Source: Spirochaetales bacterium (GTDB taxonomy: Bacteria; Spirochaetota; Spirochaetia; UBA9216). From it: 40,333 nt of DNA. Of the stretch, positions 25,487 through 34,508 are shown piece after piece (position 1 is the stretch's first letter; every line of letters starts with the position of its first letter). Both the position numbers and the translations under genes were made by a program. The stretch is taken from assembly GCA_016342585.1 (NCBI GenBank), contig JAEINK010000047.1:1-40333 (forward strand), written 5' to 3'. The notes below the pieces were generated by a model. It was not told the DNA's origin, did no database searches, and saw only the letters and a list, made by a program, of their open reading frames with translations.

Positions 25487-27160
25487 ATGTATACTGAAAT
25501 ATCAATTTGTTCTGTGAATATTCAGGAGGATGCTATTCTGAAATTGATAATTGCCGATGATGAGCATAGAGTGTGCCAGTTGATAGAAAACATATTGCCG
25601 TGGGAAAAATATGGTATAGAATTATCAGGCACTGCCTATAATGGGGTGGATGCTCTTCAATTAATTCAGGATGTACGTCCCGATATTGTGGTTACAGATA
25701 TTCGCATGCCGGGCTATGACGGAATAACACTTATTGAAAAAAGTAAAAGCATTGATCCGGATATAAGCTTTATTATCATCAGCGGATACAGGGATTTTGA
25801 ATATGCGCAGCGTGCCCTCAAATTCGGAGCAGAAGATTATCTTCTTAAACCGGTATCAGAAGATGAACTGAAGCAGATTATTCTACGGGTTACTGAAAAA
25901 AAGACATTAAAAGAAGAGCTGTCACAAGAGGAAAATAAGCTGCAGAGAGAATTGTCCCAGAGTAGAAAAATTATCCGGAAACAGTTAGCGGATGAAATTG
26001 TCAAGAATGAATGCATTATTTCAGCCTCGGATGTATCTAATTTACAGGAACAATACCCTTTGTCATTTCACGATTCTAACTTTCAGATCATCATTTTTCA
26101 GATTGATTCTCTTGCTCCTGAATACGCAATTGATAGTACCCAGGCAATCGATACTATTATGCAAAAAATTGAATTGTCGATATCCTCTAATCTTGAGAAC
26201 CTTGTAAATGAATTTCTTTGTACCTCAAATGATTTCAGTCTAATCTATATTTTAAATGTCGTAGATGGTCTCGGGTTGTCTTTCAAGGAAATCGAGCATC
26301 TTCACGAATCTGCTGCTCAGAAGATGACTGAATACGGAAATTGGAAAATTTCTCTTTGTCTTGGTAAGCCTGTACCCGATATTGGGCTTCTTCATGACAG
26401 CTATGTTGATGCGGAATTCGCCCGAAGAGATCGAATACTTCGTGGATGCGGTAAAATTCTTGAAAAAAGAGAAACTCCTTCAGTGGAAGATGAGCTTGGT
26501 TTTTTCGAATTGGATGATGTAGAAAAAAAAATCAAGGAAGCCGTTGAGGGGGGGGATTATGATAAGATTAAAAATATATTTTCAAACTTAGTCCTTAAGC
26601 CTAATATTTCCCACCGGGTTCAGAATCCTGATACAATCCTTGAACTTTGTAGATTTGTATCGAATTCAATTATTAAGCAGTTAACGAAGCTTAGTTCTGA
26701 AGATACCTTTTCCGAGGAGCTGGTCATTAGAACAGAGAAGGTAATTTTAACAACAGGAACCCTGGAGAACCTCTCCTCAGAGCTGGGCAAAATCTATTCT
26801 GAAGCAATTTCCGATTTACTTTTATCAAAACGTGCAAAAGAATACAGACCGATTAGAATTGCCAAGGAATACATTGATAATCATTTTTCAGAGAATATAG
26901 ATCTGAATGCTGTTGCCAAAGAGGCCGGGTTCAATCCTGTTTATTTCAGTAGCTTATTTAAAAAAGAAGCGGGTATTAATTTCAAAGAGTATCTTCTTCA
27001 GAAACGTATTGAAACAGCCAAGGAACTCCTTGTTTCCGGCAATGATACAATTATGATGATCAGTGAAACTGTGGGTTATAAAGATGTACGCTATTTCAGC
27101 AGGATTTTCGCTAAAACGGTCGGAATAAAACCCAATATGTATAGAAAGATATATGGCTGA
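25487..27160 (+). CDS. YesN-like response regulator with AraC-type DNA-binding domain
   Basis: The 557-residue frame has a receiver domain (about 18-140; phosphoacceptor D71 in VVTDIRMPG; Lys in YLLKPVSE), a coiled linker and a long central region (about 170-440). A C-terminal AraC-type double HTH follows at about 455-555 (FNPVYFSSLFKKEAGINFKE). It should activate sugar-uptake genes when phosphorylated by the adjacent kinase. The first ATG is 25487, but AGGAGG (25524-25529) points to a start farther in, near ATT 25535 or CTG 25538, which gives the usual N-terminus LKLIIADDE. The 3' end overlaps the kinase gene by eight bases. Confidence 0.88.
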   Translation: MYTEISICSVNIQEDAILKLIIADDEHRVCQLIENILPWEKYGIELSGTAYNGVDALQLIQDVRPDIVVTDIRMPGYDGITLIEKSKSIDPDISFIIISGYRDFEYAQRALKFGAEDYLLKPVSEDELKQIILRVTEKKTLKEELSQEENKLQRELSQSRKIIRKQLADEIVKNECIISASDVSNLQEQYPLSFHDSNFQIIIFQIDSLAPEYAIDSTQAIDTIMQKIELSISSNLENLVNEFLCTSNDFSLIYILNVVDGLGLSFKEIEHLHESAAQKMTEYGNWKISLCLGKPVPDIGLLHDSYVDAEFARRDRILRGCGKILEKRETPSVEDELGFFELDDVEKKIKEAVEGGDYDKIKNIFSNLVLKPNISHRVQNPDTILELCRFVSNSIIKQLTKLSSEDTFSEELVIRTEKVILTTGTLENLSSELGKIYSEAISDLLLSKRAKEYRPIRIAKEYIDNHFSENIDLNAVAKEAGFNPVYFSSLFKKEAGINFKEYLLQKRIETAKELLVSGNDTIMMISETVGYKDVRYFSRIFAKTVGIKPNMYRKIYG

Positions 27161-28205
27161 ATTGAATAAAAACAGTAGATCACTCTCAAAGGGGCTTAGA
27201 AATCATTTAATACTGATTATCTGCCTGTCTGCCATTTTTTGGGTTATTTTAAATTTATACTTTAATAGTACCCTTAACAGACCATTATTTATCTTTTTAT
27301 CTGCAGCCCTTCTCTCTGCCTACATCTGGTGTGTTGCCTCTATAGTAATTCATATTTATCGTCCGATAAAAAAAATAGAAGCAGCAACCCTTCTTTTATC
27401 TGAAGGGGATAATAATATATTTCAGGGACTCGAAATAGAATCAGACAGTGTTCAGCTTTCCATGTACTTTCACGAATTGGTCCATCTTTTAAAAGAATCT
27501 ATCGATAGAGAATATACAGCTGAATTTTTGATTAAAGAAGCAGAGCTCAAAGCGCTGCAGAGTCAGATTAATCCTCACTTTCTATACAATGTGCTTGATG
27601 GTATCCGAGGTCATGCTTTGACCGAAGGGGTCACAGAGCTTGCCGAAATGACCGAAGCTCTATCAATGATATTCCGCTACAGTGTCAGCCATTGGGAGAA
27701 TGAGGTAACACTTGAACGAGAACTTGTGAATGTTAAAAGTTATTTTAAAATTCAGCAATATAGATTTAACAATAAATTTGATCTCAAAATTTGCATAGAA
27801 GATGATGAGGATCAAACTCTGGTGTGTACGCTGCCGAAGTTGACTTTGCAGCCTATTATTGAAAATGCTATTTATCATGGCTTGGAAATGAAACTTGGAA
27901 AAGGTCTTGTCACTATAAGAACTAAATTGACAGATGAATTGCTGATTATTGAAATCAGTGACGACGGTGTTGGTCTGTCACAAAATAATCTCGATCAAAT
28001 CAATGATTCATTTTATGACTGGAAAACTGTAAAAACCGAGAAAGACAAGGCTGGCGGAAGTGGAATCGCTTTAACGAATGTAAACAGTCGAATTAAAATG
28101 ATATTTGGTGAAGAGTTCGGGTTGCATATGTATAGTACAGAAGGCTTTGGTGCCATGATTGAGATATTACTACCCAGGCACGATAAAAATTCAGACGATG
28201 GTTAG
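27153..28205 (+). CDS. YesM/LytS-like sensor histidine kinase without periplasmic domain
   Basis: This 350-residue protein has two transmembrane helices at about 15-36 and 44-68 with only about eight residues between them, so essentially no extracytoplasmic domain. A short HAMP-like segment follows (IYRPIKKIEAATLLLSEGD), then the His_kinase domain with phosphoacceptor H142 in QSQINPHFLYN. The ATPase domain has N-box PIIENAIYHGLE and SDDGVGLS. Most YesM proteins have a large dCache-type sensor domain, which is missing here. It is cotranscribed with the response regulator before it and a degenerate ABC ATPase four bases after it. Signal input probably comes from a membrane partner. Confidence 0.87.
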   Translation: MAELNKNSRSLSKGLRNHLILIICLSAIFWVILNLYFNSTLNRPLFIFLSAALLSAYIWCVASIVIHIYRPIKKIEAATLLLSEGDNNIFQGLEIESDSVQLSMYFHELVHLLKESIDREYTAEFLIKEAELKALQSQINPHFLYNVLDGIRGHALTEGVTELAEMTEALSMIFRYSVSHWENEVTLERELVNVKSYFKIQQYRFNNKFDLKICIEDDEDQTLVCTLPKLTLQPIIENAIYHGLEMKLGKGLVTIRTKLTDELLIIEISDDGVGLSQNNLDQINDSFYDWKTVKTEKDKAGGSGIALTNVNSRIKMIFGEEFGLHMYSTEGFGAMIEILLPRHDKNSDDG

Positions 28206-28208
28206 AAG

Positions 28209-29660
28209 ATGATGAAGGAATTACTCAGAATTCGTGACCTTTCTACTGAGAACTCAAATGAACCGAGATTAAATAATTTCAGACTGCAGGTATTCAGTGG
28301 TGAAATCCTGGGGCTTGTCGGTTTGAATGGATCGGGAAAAAGTACGTTGGCCGGTGTTCTGTCAGGCAAATCATCTATAAAGAGCGGTTTACTCTATTTT
28401 CAGGGAGTTCGTTATGATCTTCAAACATATAAAATTTCTCGGCTCCAGATGGAAAAACAGGGCGTATTCGTAATAAAGAATGAGAACAGGCTAATTCAGA
28501 ATCTAAATATTTCAGAAAATATGTCCATTTCTCTGAAACGCCGAATGGGGAATTTGCTGGGAAATCCTGGCAAAAAGGAAAAATTAGTAGAACTGACACT
28601 TAACGAATTCTTTCCTGAATTAAATCCGGATATGGACGCTATCAACCTTCCTCTTGCTGTTCATTGGCAAATAGGTATCCTGAAGGCCTATATTGAAGGT
28701 GCTCAACTGATTGTTCTGGATAGGATTCTTGAGTTCTGCAGTGGCAAGGAAGGTAGAGGTCTTATTCGATTTATTAAGATCCTGAAAAAGAAAGGCATTG
28801 GTTTTATCATAACCTATAATAAAATAGCCTCGTTTCTTAAAGTTTTTGATCGGCTTGCCGTTGTACGGAAAGGTCAGCTCTCCGGCGTGATACATCACGG
28901 TGATTACGACCCTGAATTACTTGCCAGCTTTATCATTGGCAGGGAGTATACTGACAGGCTCTTAGTGAAAAAGGATGAAGAAACCGTAGTCGGCAATAAA
29001 CTTTTCGAAGTACGGAATTTGAGTTTTGGCAACTCCCTCAGAAAGATCAATTTAAAACTCTATAGTGGAGAAATTCTAGGCATATACGACCCGGTTCTTG
29101 AAAAATCTACAGCTCTGATGAATATACTTGGTGGGATCAGCCTTGCTGAAGAGGGCCTCATTCTGGTTGAAGATAAACTGGTTGAAATTTATGAGGAATA
29201 TCATGCGGTAAGGTTCGGAATAGGTGTTGTCTCTGAGAAGATGTTCGATAAACTATTTTTTAAAGATTTGACTGTCGGGAAGAACCTGGCACTCTCCGCC
29301 GCAAAACGTTCATCTCAATTGTGGGGACATATTTCTCATTCGGCTGAGAAGTATATGGAAAATAAGTATCCACCTGAAATTGGGATTCCTGAAAACTATA
29401 GTAAAATTCCGGTTAAACTAATAGATAAGGATTTTCAGTTTATTCTGGCACTTCATATGCGTATACTCAGCGGTGCAAAAATCTTCCTTCTTGAAAACCC
29501 GATTCGGGGAGCTGATTTGTTGACGCGAAAGATGATCTATCAAAAAATTGAATCTCTCAGAAAAAATGGTACTGGTGTGATTTTTATATCGACTGATTAT
29601 ACTGAACTTGACGGATTCTGCGATAGAATTATTCAATACGATAAAATTGGTTTAATATAA
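28209..29660 (+). CDS. Degenerate RbsA-like double ATPase, likely non-hydrolysing
   Basis: This 483-residue protein has the two-domain fold of sugar ABC ATPases. Domain 1 keeps Walker A GLNGSGKST (38-46). Its signature region reads LPLAVHWQ where LSVAQ is usual, Walker B ends D171-R172 so the catalytic Glu is lost, and the switch His is Asn (ITYNKI). Domain 2 has YDPVLEKST for Walker A, LIDKDFQ for LSGGNQQ and LLENPIRGAD for LDEPTRGID. Nucleotide may still bind in domain 1, but transport-coupled hydrolysis is improbable. The frame is intact and coding quality is good, so it is not a pseudogene. Its neighbours are a sensor kinase and a permease, which suggests a regulatory role. Confidence 0.82.
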   Translation: MMKELLRIRDLSTENSNEPRLNNFRLQVFSGEILGLVGLNGSGKSTLAGVLSGKSSIKSGLLYFQGVRYDLQTYKISRLQMEKQGVFVIKNENRLIQNLNISENMSISLKRRMGNLLGNPGKKEKLVELTLNEFFPELNPDMDAINLPLAVHWQIGILKAYIEGAQLIVLDRILEFCSGKEGRGLIRFIKILKKKGIGFIITYNKIASFLKVFDRLAVVRKGQLSGVIHHGDYDPELLASFIIGREYTDRLLVKKDEETVVGNKLFEVRNLSFGNSLRKINLKLYSGEILGIYDPVLEKSTALMNILGGISLAEEGLILVEDKLVEIYEEYHAVRFGIGVVSEKMFDKLFFKDLTVGKNLALSAAKRSSQLWGHISHSAEKYMENKYPPEIGIPENYSKIPVKLIDKDFQFILALHMRILSGAKIFLLENPIRGADLLTRKMIYQKIESLRKNGTGVIFISTDYTELDGFCDRIIQYDKIGLI

Positions 29661-29676
29661 TCCCATGAGGTAATCT

Positions 29677-30633
29677 ATGAGCAAATTGAAAATACAACTG
29701 AACACCAATCTCATTTTGATATTAATCATTCTTTTTATCGAGTTGACGGTTCTCAAGATAATAATGCCGAGCTTTATATCATTTCATAATGTTATTAGTC
29801 TCGGAAGACAAGCTTCGATTACTGCAATTCTGGCGATTGGAATGGGATTTGTTCTTATCAGTGGGGGAATAGACCTCTCTATTGGGGCGATGGTGGCTCT
29901 CCTTGGAATGGTTTCGGCAAAAATGATTACAGAAGTTCATCTACCCCTGGTTGTGATTATTATCATTACTGTCTTTATGGGGTGTGTCCTGGGCCTGTTG
30001 AACGGCATGTTTTGTGCGAGAATCAAAATTCATCCTTTTATTATCACAACGGCTCTATCAGTTATCTATAGGGGACTCTCCAATATTTTCAGCAATGGAA
30101 AACCTATATATGGAATTCCGGAAGTGTTATTGAGGTTCGATAAGAATACATTTTTGGGGATTCCGTTTCCCCTGCAGATCCTTTTGATTTGTATATTGAT
30201 AGGATCTTACATCCTCCGGAAAACCTATTTGGGAAAATATATCTATGCTGTCGGGCTTGATGAAAAAACGGCGGAGTATAGCGGAATAAATGCCAGGCAG
30301 ATTAAAATGATCGTCTACAGTATTTCGGGATTCTTTTGTGGTATAGCAGCCATTCTCCTACTATCCAAAGTCGGCTCAGCACAGCCCACGGCTTCTACAG
30401 GGGTTGAACTTGATATTCTGGCAGCTGGAGCTATAGGCGGAATCGGTTTTCGAGGTGGTCGTGGCCATATCTTAAATATAGTTCTTGGTGTATTGATAAT
30501 CGAAGTATTAGGTGATGCTTTAATTATTTTTAATGTAGGAGAATACTACAGAAGTATATTTAAAGGAGTCGTTCTTCTTGCGGCGCTGTTCATGGATGGT
30601 GCTATACAACAGAATAATGCGTCTAAAGTATAG
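29677..30633 (+). CDS. RbsC-type permease paired with the degenerate ATPase
   Basis: This 318-residue inner-membrane protein of the BPD_transp_2 family has eight to ten hydrophobic segments. The motifs SGGIDLSIGAMVAL (about 65-80) and ILAAGAIGGIGFRGGRGHIL are close to normal permeases. Start ATG 29677 has GAGG about seven bases upstream. It lies 16 bases after the degenerate ATPase. There is no dedicated binding protein in this half of the locus, so it may share the one at 33253, or may act as the membrane part of a sensor. Confidence 0.87.
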   Translation: MSKLKIQLNTNLILILIILFIELTVLKIIMPSFISFHNVISLGRQASITAILAIGMGFVLISGGIDLSIGAMVALLGMVSAKMITEVHLPLVVIIIITVFMGCVLGLLNGMFCARIKIHPFIITTALSVIYRGLSNIFSNGKPIYGIPEVLLRFDKNTFLGIPFPLQILLICILIGSYILRKTYLGKYIYAVGLDEKTAEYSGINARQIKMIVYSISGFFCGIAAILLLSKVGSAQPTASTGVELDILAAGAIGGIGFRGGRGHILNIVLGVLIIEVLGDALIIFNVGEYYRSIFKGVVLLAALFMDGAIQQNNASKV

Positions 30634-30674
30634 AAAATCTAAATTCTGTCACCATAATTCTAAAGTCTATCACA

Positions 30675-30712
30675 TTGCGGAGCGCCATACCGGCTGATAG
30701 TATAAATACTAT
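30675..30712 (+). promoter_or_regulatory. Possible promoter and overlapping palindrome upstream of the intact transporter
   Basis: TTGCGG (30675-30680) and TAGTAT (30698-30703) are 17 bases apart. The -10 lies inside the inverted repeat ATAGTA-TAAA-TACTAT, a possible operator. This would give the complete transporter its own promoter, separate from the two-component genes. Confidence 0.4.
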
Positions 30713-30735
30713 TAAAACTGGAAAGGGGTTTCATC

Positions 30736-32256
30736 GTGTCAATTCCGATACTTGAGATGAAAAATATAAGCAAAAGTTTCTCAAGCGTCAAAGTGCTTGA
30801 TGGTGTGCAGCTGTCAGTCCGTCCGGGTGAAGTGCATGCTTTGATGGGTGAAAACGGAGCAGGTAAATCAACTCTAATGAATATCCTGATGGGTGTTCAT
30901 TCTGCCGACAACGGCGAAATATTTCTGGATGGAAAAAAGATAATCAACAGTAATCCCAAAGAAGCGATGGAAAATGGTATTTCGATGATCCATCAGGAGT
31001 TGAATCCGGTGCTCGACATGGAAGTGTCAGAGAACATCTTTTTGGGCCGGGAAATAAAAAAAGGGACAAGCGGGATTCTGAGTCTGGTTGACAGAAAGCA
31101 GATGCGGAAGGAAACACAGAAGCTTTTTGAAACAGTTGGAATTGATATCGCTCCCTCTGCTCTTATGCGGGATTTGAGTGTTGCCCAGGCTCAGCTCGTA
31201 GAGATAATAAAGGCTATTTCCATATCGGCCCGTATTATCATCATGGATGAGCCGACATCTGCGATTACAGATAAAGAAGTCGATATCCTTTTTGATCAAA
31301 TCAGAAGACTGCAATCAAGCGGCATCGCTATAATTTATATTTCACATAAAATGGATGAGATTTTCAGTATTGCTGATACAATTACAGTTTTACGAGATGG
31401 GCAATATATTGATAGTGATAGTTCAACCAATTTAGACAAAGATAAACTCATCAAACTTATGGTCGGCCGAGACCTCAAAGAAATATTTCCCAAAGCAGAT
31501 GTTAAAATCGGTGATGTGGTTATGGAAGTAAAAGATTTCAGTTTCGCACCCAAGGTAAGAAATGTAAGCTTTGATTTAAGGCGTGGTGAAATCCTCGGTA
31601 TTGCGGGATTGGTAGGTGCCGGAAGAAGCGAACTTGTTGAAGCTCTCTTTGGTTTTCATAAGAGCTCCACGGGAAGCATTTTTATCGATGGGCAAGAAAA
31701 ACAAATTAAGTGTACCGGCGACGCCATCACTAATAAAATAGCGCTTATAACAGAAGATAGAAAACAAACAGGCTTGAACCTGATAGCAACAATTGAAGAG
31801 AATATCTCTATTGTCTCGCTTGATCAGCTTTTTCCAAGAGGAATAATCAGAAAACATAAAGAGGCTGAGGTTGTAGAACGAAGTATAGCAAAATTTGGAA
31901 TAAAAACTGCTTCAAAAAACATTAAAGTCCAGTCTTTGAGCGGTGGTAACCAGCAGAAAGTTGTTATTGCAAAATGGCTTCTTACAGATCCTGAAATAAT
32001 CATTATGGATGAACCCACAAGGGGGATAGATGTCGGTGCTAAGCGTGATATCTATCTCCTCATCGGTGAACTTGTTCAGGAAGGCAAATCAGTTTTGATA
32101 ATCTCATCAGAGATTTCGGAAATTATGGGAGTTGCCGACAGAATACTCGTTATGTCTGAAGGTAGAATTACTGGAGAACTCGACCGTAAAGATTTTTCTC
32201 AGGAAAAGATAATGTATTACGCATCTCAATTTAATAGAGGAAAAGAAGATGAATAA
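30736..32256 (+). CDS. Sugar ABC transporter double ATPase (RbsA/MglA type)
   Basis: This is a 506-residue canonical ATPase. Domain 1 has GENGAGKST, LSVAQAQLVEI, IIMDEPTSAI and switch ISHKM. Domain 2 has the family-typical GLVGAGRSE, LSGGNQQKVV and IIMDEPTRGIDVG. The start is GTG 30736 with AAAGGGG upstream. All catalytic motifs are intact, in sharp contrast to its paralogue at 28209. It overlaps the permease gene by eight bases. Confidence 0.92.
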   Translation: MSIPILEMKNISKSFSSVKVLDGVQLSVRPGEVHALMGENGAGKSTLMNILMGVHSADNGEIFLDGKKIINSNPKEAMENGISMIHQELNPVLDMEVSENIFLGREIKKGTSGILSLVDRKQMRKETQKLFETVGIDIAPSALMRDLSVAQAQLVEIIKAISISARIIIMDEPTSAITDKEVDILFDQIRRLQSSGIAIIYISHKMDEIFSIADTITVLRDGQYIDSDSSTNLDKDKLIKLMVGRDLKEIFPKADVKIGDVVMEVKDFSFAPKVRNVSFDLRRGEILGIAGLVGAGRSELVEALFGFHKSSTGSIFIDGQEKQIKCTGDAITNKIALITEDRKQTGLNLIATIEENISIVSLDQLFPRGIIRKHKEAEVVERSIAKFGIKTASKNIKVQSLSGGNQQKVVIAKWLLTDPEIIIMDEPTRGIDVGAKRDIYLLIGELVQEGKSVLIISSEISEIMGVADRILVMSEGRITGELDRKDFSQEKIMYYASQFNRGKEDE

Positions 32257-33211
32257 ACTGAATAATATTAGGAATGTGCAGCTGATGCGTGAGCTTGGCA
32301 TTGTGATTGTTTTCATAGTAATTCTTGCGATACTCATGATCCTTTCACCGAATGCTTTTGCACGACCTGCAAACTTGATGAATATTTTTAAACAAGCGTC
32401 TATTAACGGTATATTAGCGATGGGAATGATGTTTGTCATAATTTCTGGCGGCATAGATTTATCGGTTGGCTCAATTGTTGCTTTAACCGGTGTTGTTGCT
32501 GCCAGTTTTGCCCATCCGGGTGAATTCCCTTTGATTGTGCCAATTATTCTTTCTTTGACAATCGGTTTGTTTATTGGATGGTTAAACGGGGTGGGAGTTG
32601 CCTATGGAAACATTCCTCCCTTTATTGTAACTCTCGGAATGATGACTATTATCCGCGGAGTCGCATTGATTGTGAGTGGCGGTGCTCCGGTTTTTGGGGT
32701 AACTGATGAATTTGAGAATATTGCAGGTGCTTTTCTGTTTGATCGTATTCCCCTGCTGGTCATTTATTTTATTGTAATCACGGGAATCAGCGCCTATATT
32801 CTCACAAAGTCTGTTTTTGGGAGAAGAGTGTATGCCATAGGAGGAAATGAAGTTTCGGCTGCATTTTCAGGAATAAATGTTCAAAAAATCCGTATATCTG
32901 TTTTTATGATTTCCGGATTGTTGGCTGGATTTTCAGGATTACTGTTAGCCTCCCGTACTGTTTCGGGAATACCCACTGCTGGACAGTCATATGAACTTGA
33001 TGCGATAGCAGCGGTCATCATAGGTGGAATCAGTATGTCCGGAGGTTCGGGCCGCTGGTACGGCACGGTTATTGGCGCTCTTCTTATTGCAGTGATAGGA
33101 AATGGTCTCGATATATTAAATGTTTCTTCGCATTATCAATTAGTTATCAAGGGAGCAATTATTATTGTTGCGGTACTTCTTGATGTAAAAGGCAAGCAAA
33201 AAGCGGCATAA
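32249..33211 (+). CDS. Sugar ABC transporter permease (RbsC type)
   Basis: This 320-residue permease has the family motifs SGGIDLSVGSIVALTG and AAVIIGGISMSGGSGRWYGTVIGA. Only one permease gene accompanies this ATPase, so a homodimeric channel is likely, as for ribose. The start overlaps the ATPase gene, with GAGGAAAAGA upstream. The binding-protein gene follows after 41 bases. Confidence 0.91.
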   Translation: MNKLNNIRNVQLMRELGIVIVFIVILAILMILSPNAFARPANLMNIFKQASINGILAMGMMFVIISGGIDLSVGSIVALTGVVAASFAHPGEFPLIVPIILSLTIGLFIGWLNGVGVAYGNIPPFIVTLGMMTIIRGVALIVSGGAPVFGVTDEFENIAGAFLFDRIPLLVIYFIVITGISAYILTKSVFGRRVYAIGGNEVSAAFSGINVQKIRISVFMISGLLAGFSGLLLASRTVSGIPTAGQSYELDAIAAVIIGGISMSGGSGRWYGTVIGALLIAVIGNGLDILNVSSHYQLVIKGAIIIVAVLLDVKGKQKAA

Positions 33212-33252
33212 GCCGATTTTTATAATACCACTCATAATCCAGGAGGTTATTT

Positions 33253-34179
33253 ATGAGAAAGAAAATTTTAATGGTTCTGGCAATAATGCTGATCATGATG
33301 ACAACAGTTTTTGCCGGAGGTGCACAAGAGGATGGCACTGCAAAATATGCTCTTATGATGAGTCATATGACGAATGCATTTACCATTGAACTCTCAGATT
33401 CTGTTAAAGCTGCTGCTGAAGATCTTGGTGTAGATCTTGTAGTCTTTGATGGAGGACAGGATGTTTCAAAGCAGATAAGCCAGGTAGAATCGGCTATCAA
33501 TCAGGGATATGCAGGAATCCTTATTGAGCCAGCATCTGTTGATGGAATTAAGCCGGCAGTAACAGCAGCTAATAAGGCTGGTATTCCGCTTGTAACCATC
33601 AATCAGAAAATTACGAATCAGGAACTTGCCAAAGCTTTCGTAGGTGTAGAACATGTTGAGGGCGGTGAAATCGAAATGAAGTATGCCGCAGAAGCTATTG
33701 GTGGTAAAGGAAAGGTTGCTTTTCTGCTTGGACCTCTGGGATCAGACGGACAAATTGGAAGAACCACTGGCTATTACAATGTTCTTGAAGATTATCCCGA
33801 TATCGAAGTTGTATACGAACAGTCTGCCAATTGGAGAACCGATGAAGCTTTAAAATTAGTAGAAAACTGGCTTCAGACAGGTGTCGATCTGGTCGCCATT
33901 GTAGCGAATAATGATGGTATGGCTATGGGAGCACTTAAAGCTGTTGAAGATGCTAAAATGCTTGATACAATTAAGGTTTTTGGTGTTGATGCAACTCCTG
34001 ATGCTCTTGCTGCAGTCAGTGAAGGTCGTCTCGCCGCTACAATCTCACAGAGTACTGGCGCCCAGGCTTTAGCCGCAATGGATGCTCTTGTTAAGCTTGT
34101 AAACGGAGAAGAAGTTCCTGCTGAAATCATTGTTGGTCATACTCTGATTACCAAAGAAAATGTAGCTGATTTTCAGTAA
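33253..34179 (+). CDS. Sugar ABC transporter periplasmic binding protein
   Basis: This 308-residue Peripla_BP_4 protein has a signal peptide ending TTVFAGG. DGGQDVSKQISQVESAINQG and ILIEPASVDGIKP resemble ribose- and inositol-binding proteins (RbsB/IbpA group). AGGAGG stands seven bases before the start. It is the last gene of the operon and is followed by a strong terminator. It is the only binding protein of this locus, so it may deliver ligand to both permeases. The ligand is not determinable; ribose, allose or an inositol are reasonable. Confidence 0.9.
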   Translation: MRKKILMVLAIMLIMMTTVFAGGAQEDGTAKYALMMSHMTNAFTIELSDSVKAAAEDLGVDLVVFDGGQDVSKQISQVESAINQGYAGILIEPASVDGIKPAVTAANKAGIPLVTINQKITNQELAKAFVGVEHVEGGEIEMKYAAEAIGGKGKVAFLLGPLGSDGQIGRTTGYYNVLEDYPDIEVVYEQSANWRTDEALKLVENWLQTGVDLVAIVANNDGMAMGALKAVEDAKMLDTIKVFGVDATPDALAAVSEGRLAATISQSTGAQALAAMDALVKLVNGEEVPAEIIVGHTLITKENVADFQ

Positions 34180-34200
34180 AATATTTTTATAGAATTCCCG

Positions 34201-34235
34201 GGAGATATCTTTTCAGTAAGATATCTCCTTTTTTA
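34201..34235 (+). terminator. Rho-independent terminator of the sugar transporter operon
   Basis: The perfect 11-base stem GGAGATATCTT (34201-34211) and AAGATATCTCC (34218-34228) closes a six-base loop, followed by a run of six T. Confidence 0.93.
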
Positions 34236-34508
34236 CAAAAATTGAATCTTAAGATCCCCTTTCTGATCCTTTTTTAATTTTTTTGACTGAATGACCGGAA
34301 GTGCCTGTAAGCCTGTAAAGAATTTTATTTATCTTATATCTATGATCTAAACGATATGAAATAACCCGGTTTAAACAAAGTTAAACTTGTGTATTAAGCT
34401 ATACTCCGGACATAATTTACAATAGAGGAATTTTCACATCACTCCATCATCATTAACCTCGGCCCCCGGAATTAATGAGGGCCGATATAAAATTGGGTTT
34501 AAAGTTTT
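34236..34508. other. Intergenic stretch between convergent genes, with one hairpin
   Basis: No coding frame is recognised. A hairpin with stem TCGGCCC/GGGCCGA (34459-34485, 13-base loop) lies just past the stop of the minus-strand DUF4382 gene and may terminate it, but it lacks a clear T-run on either strand. Confidence 0.45.
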
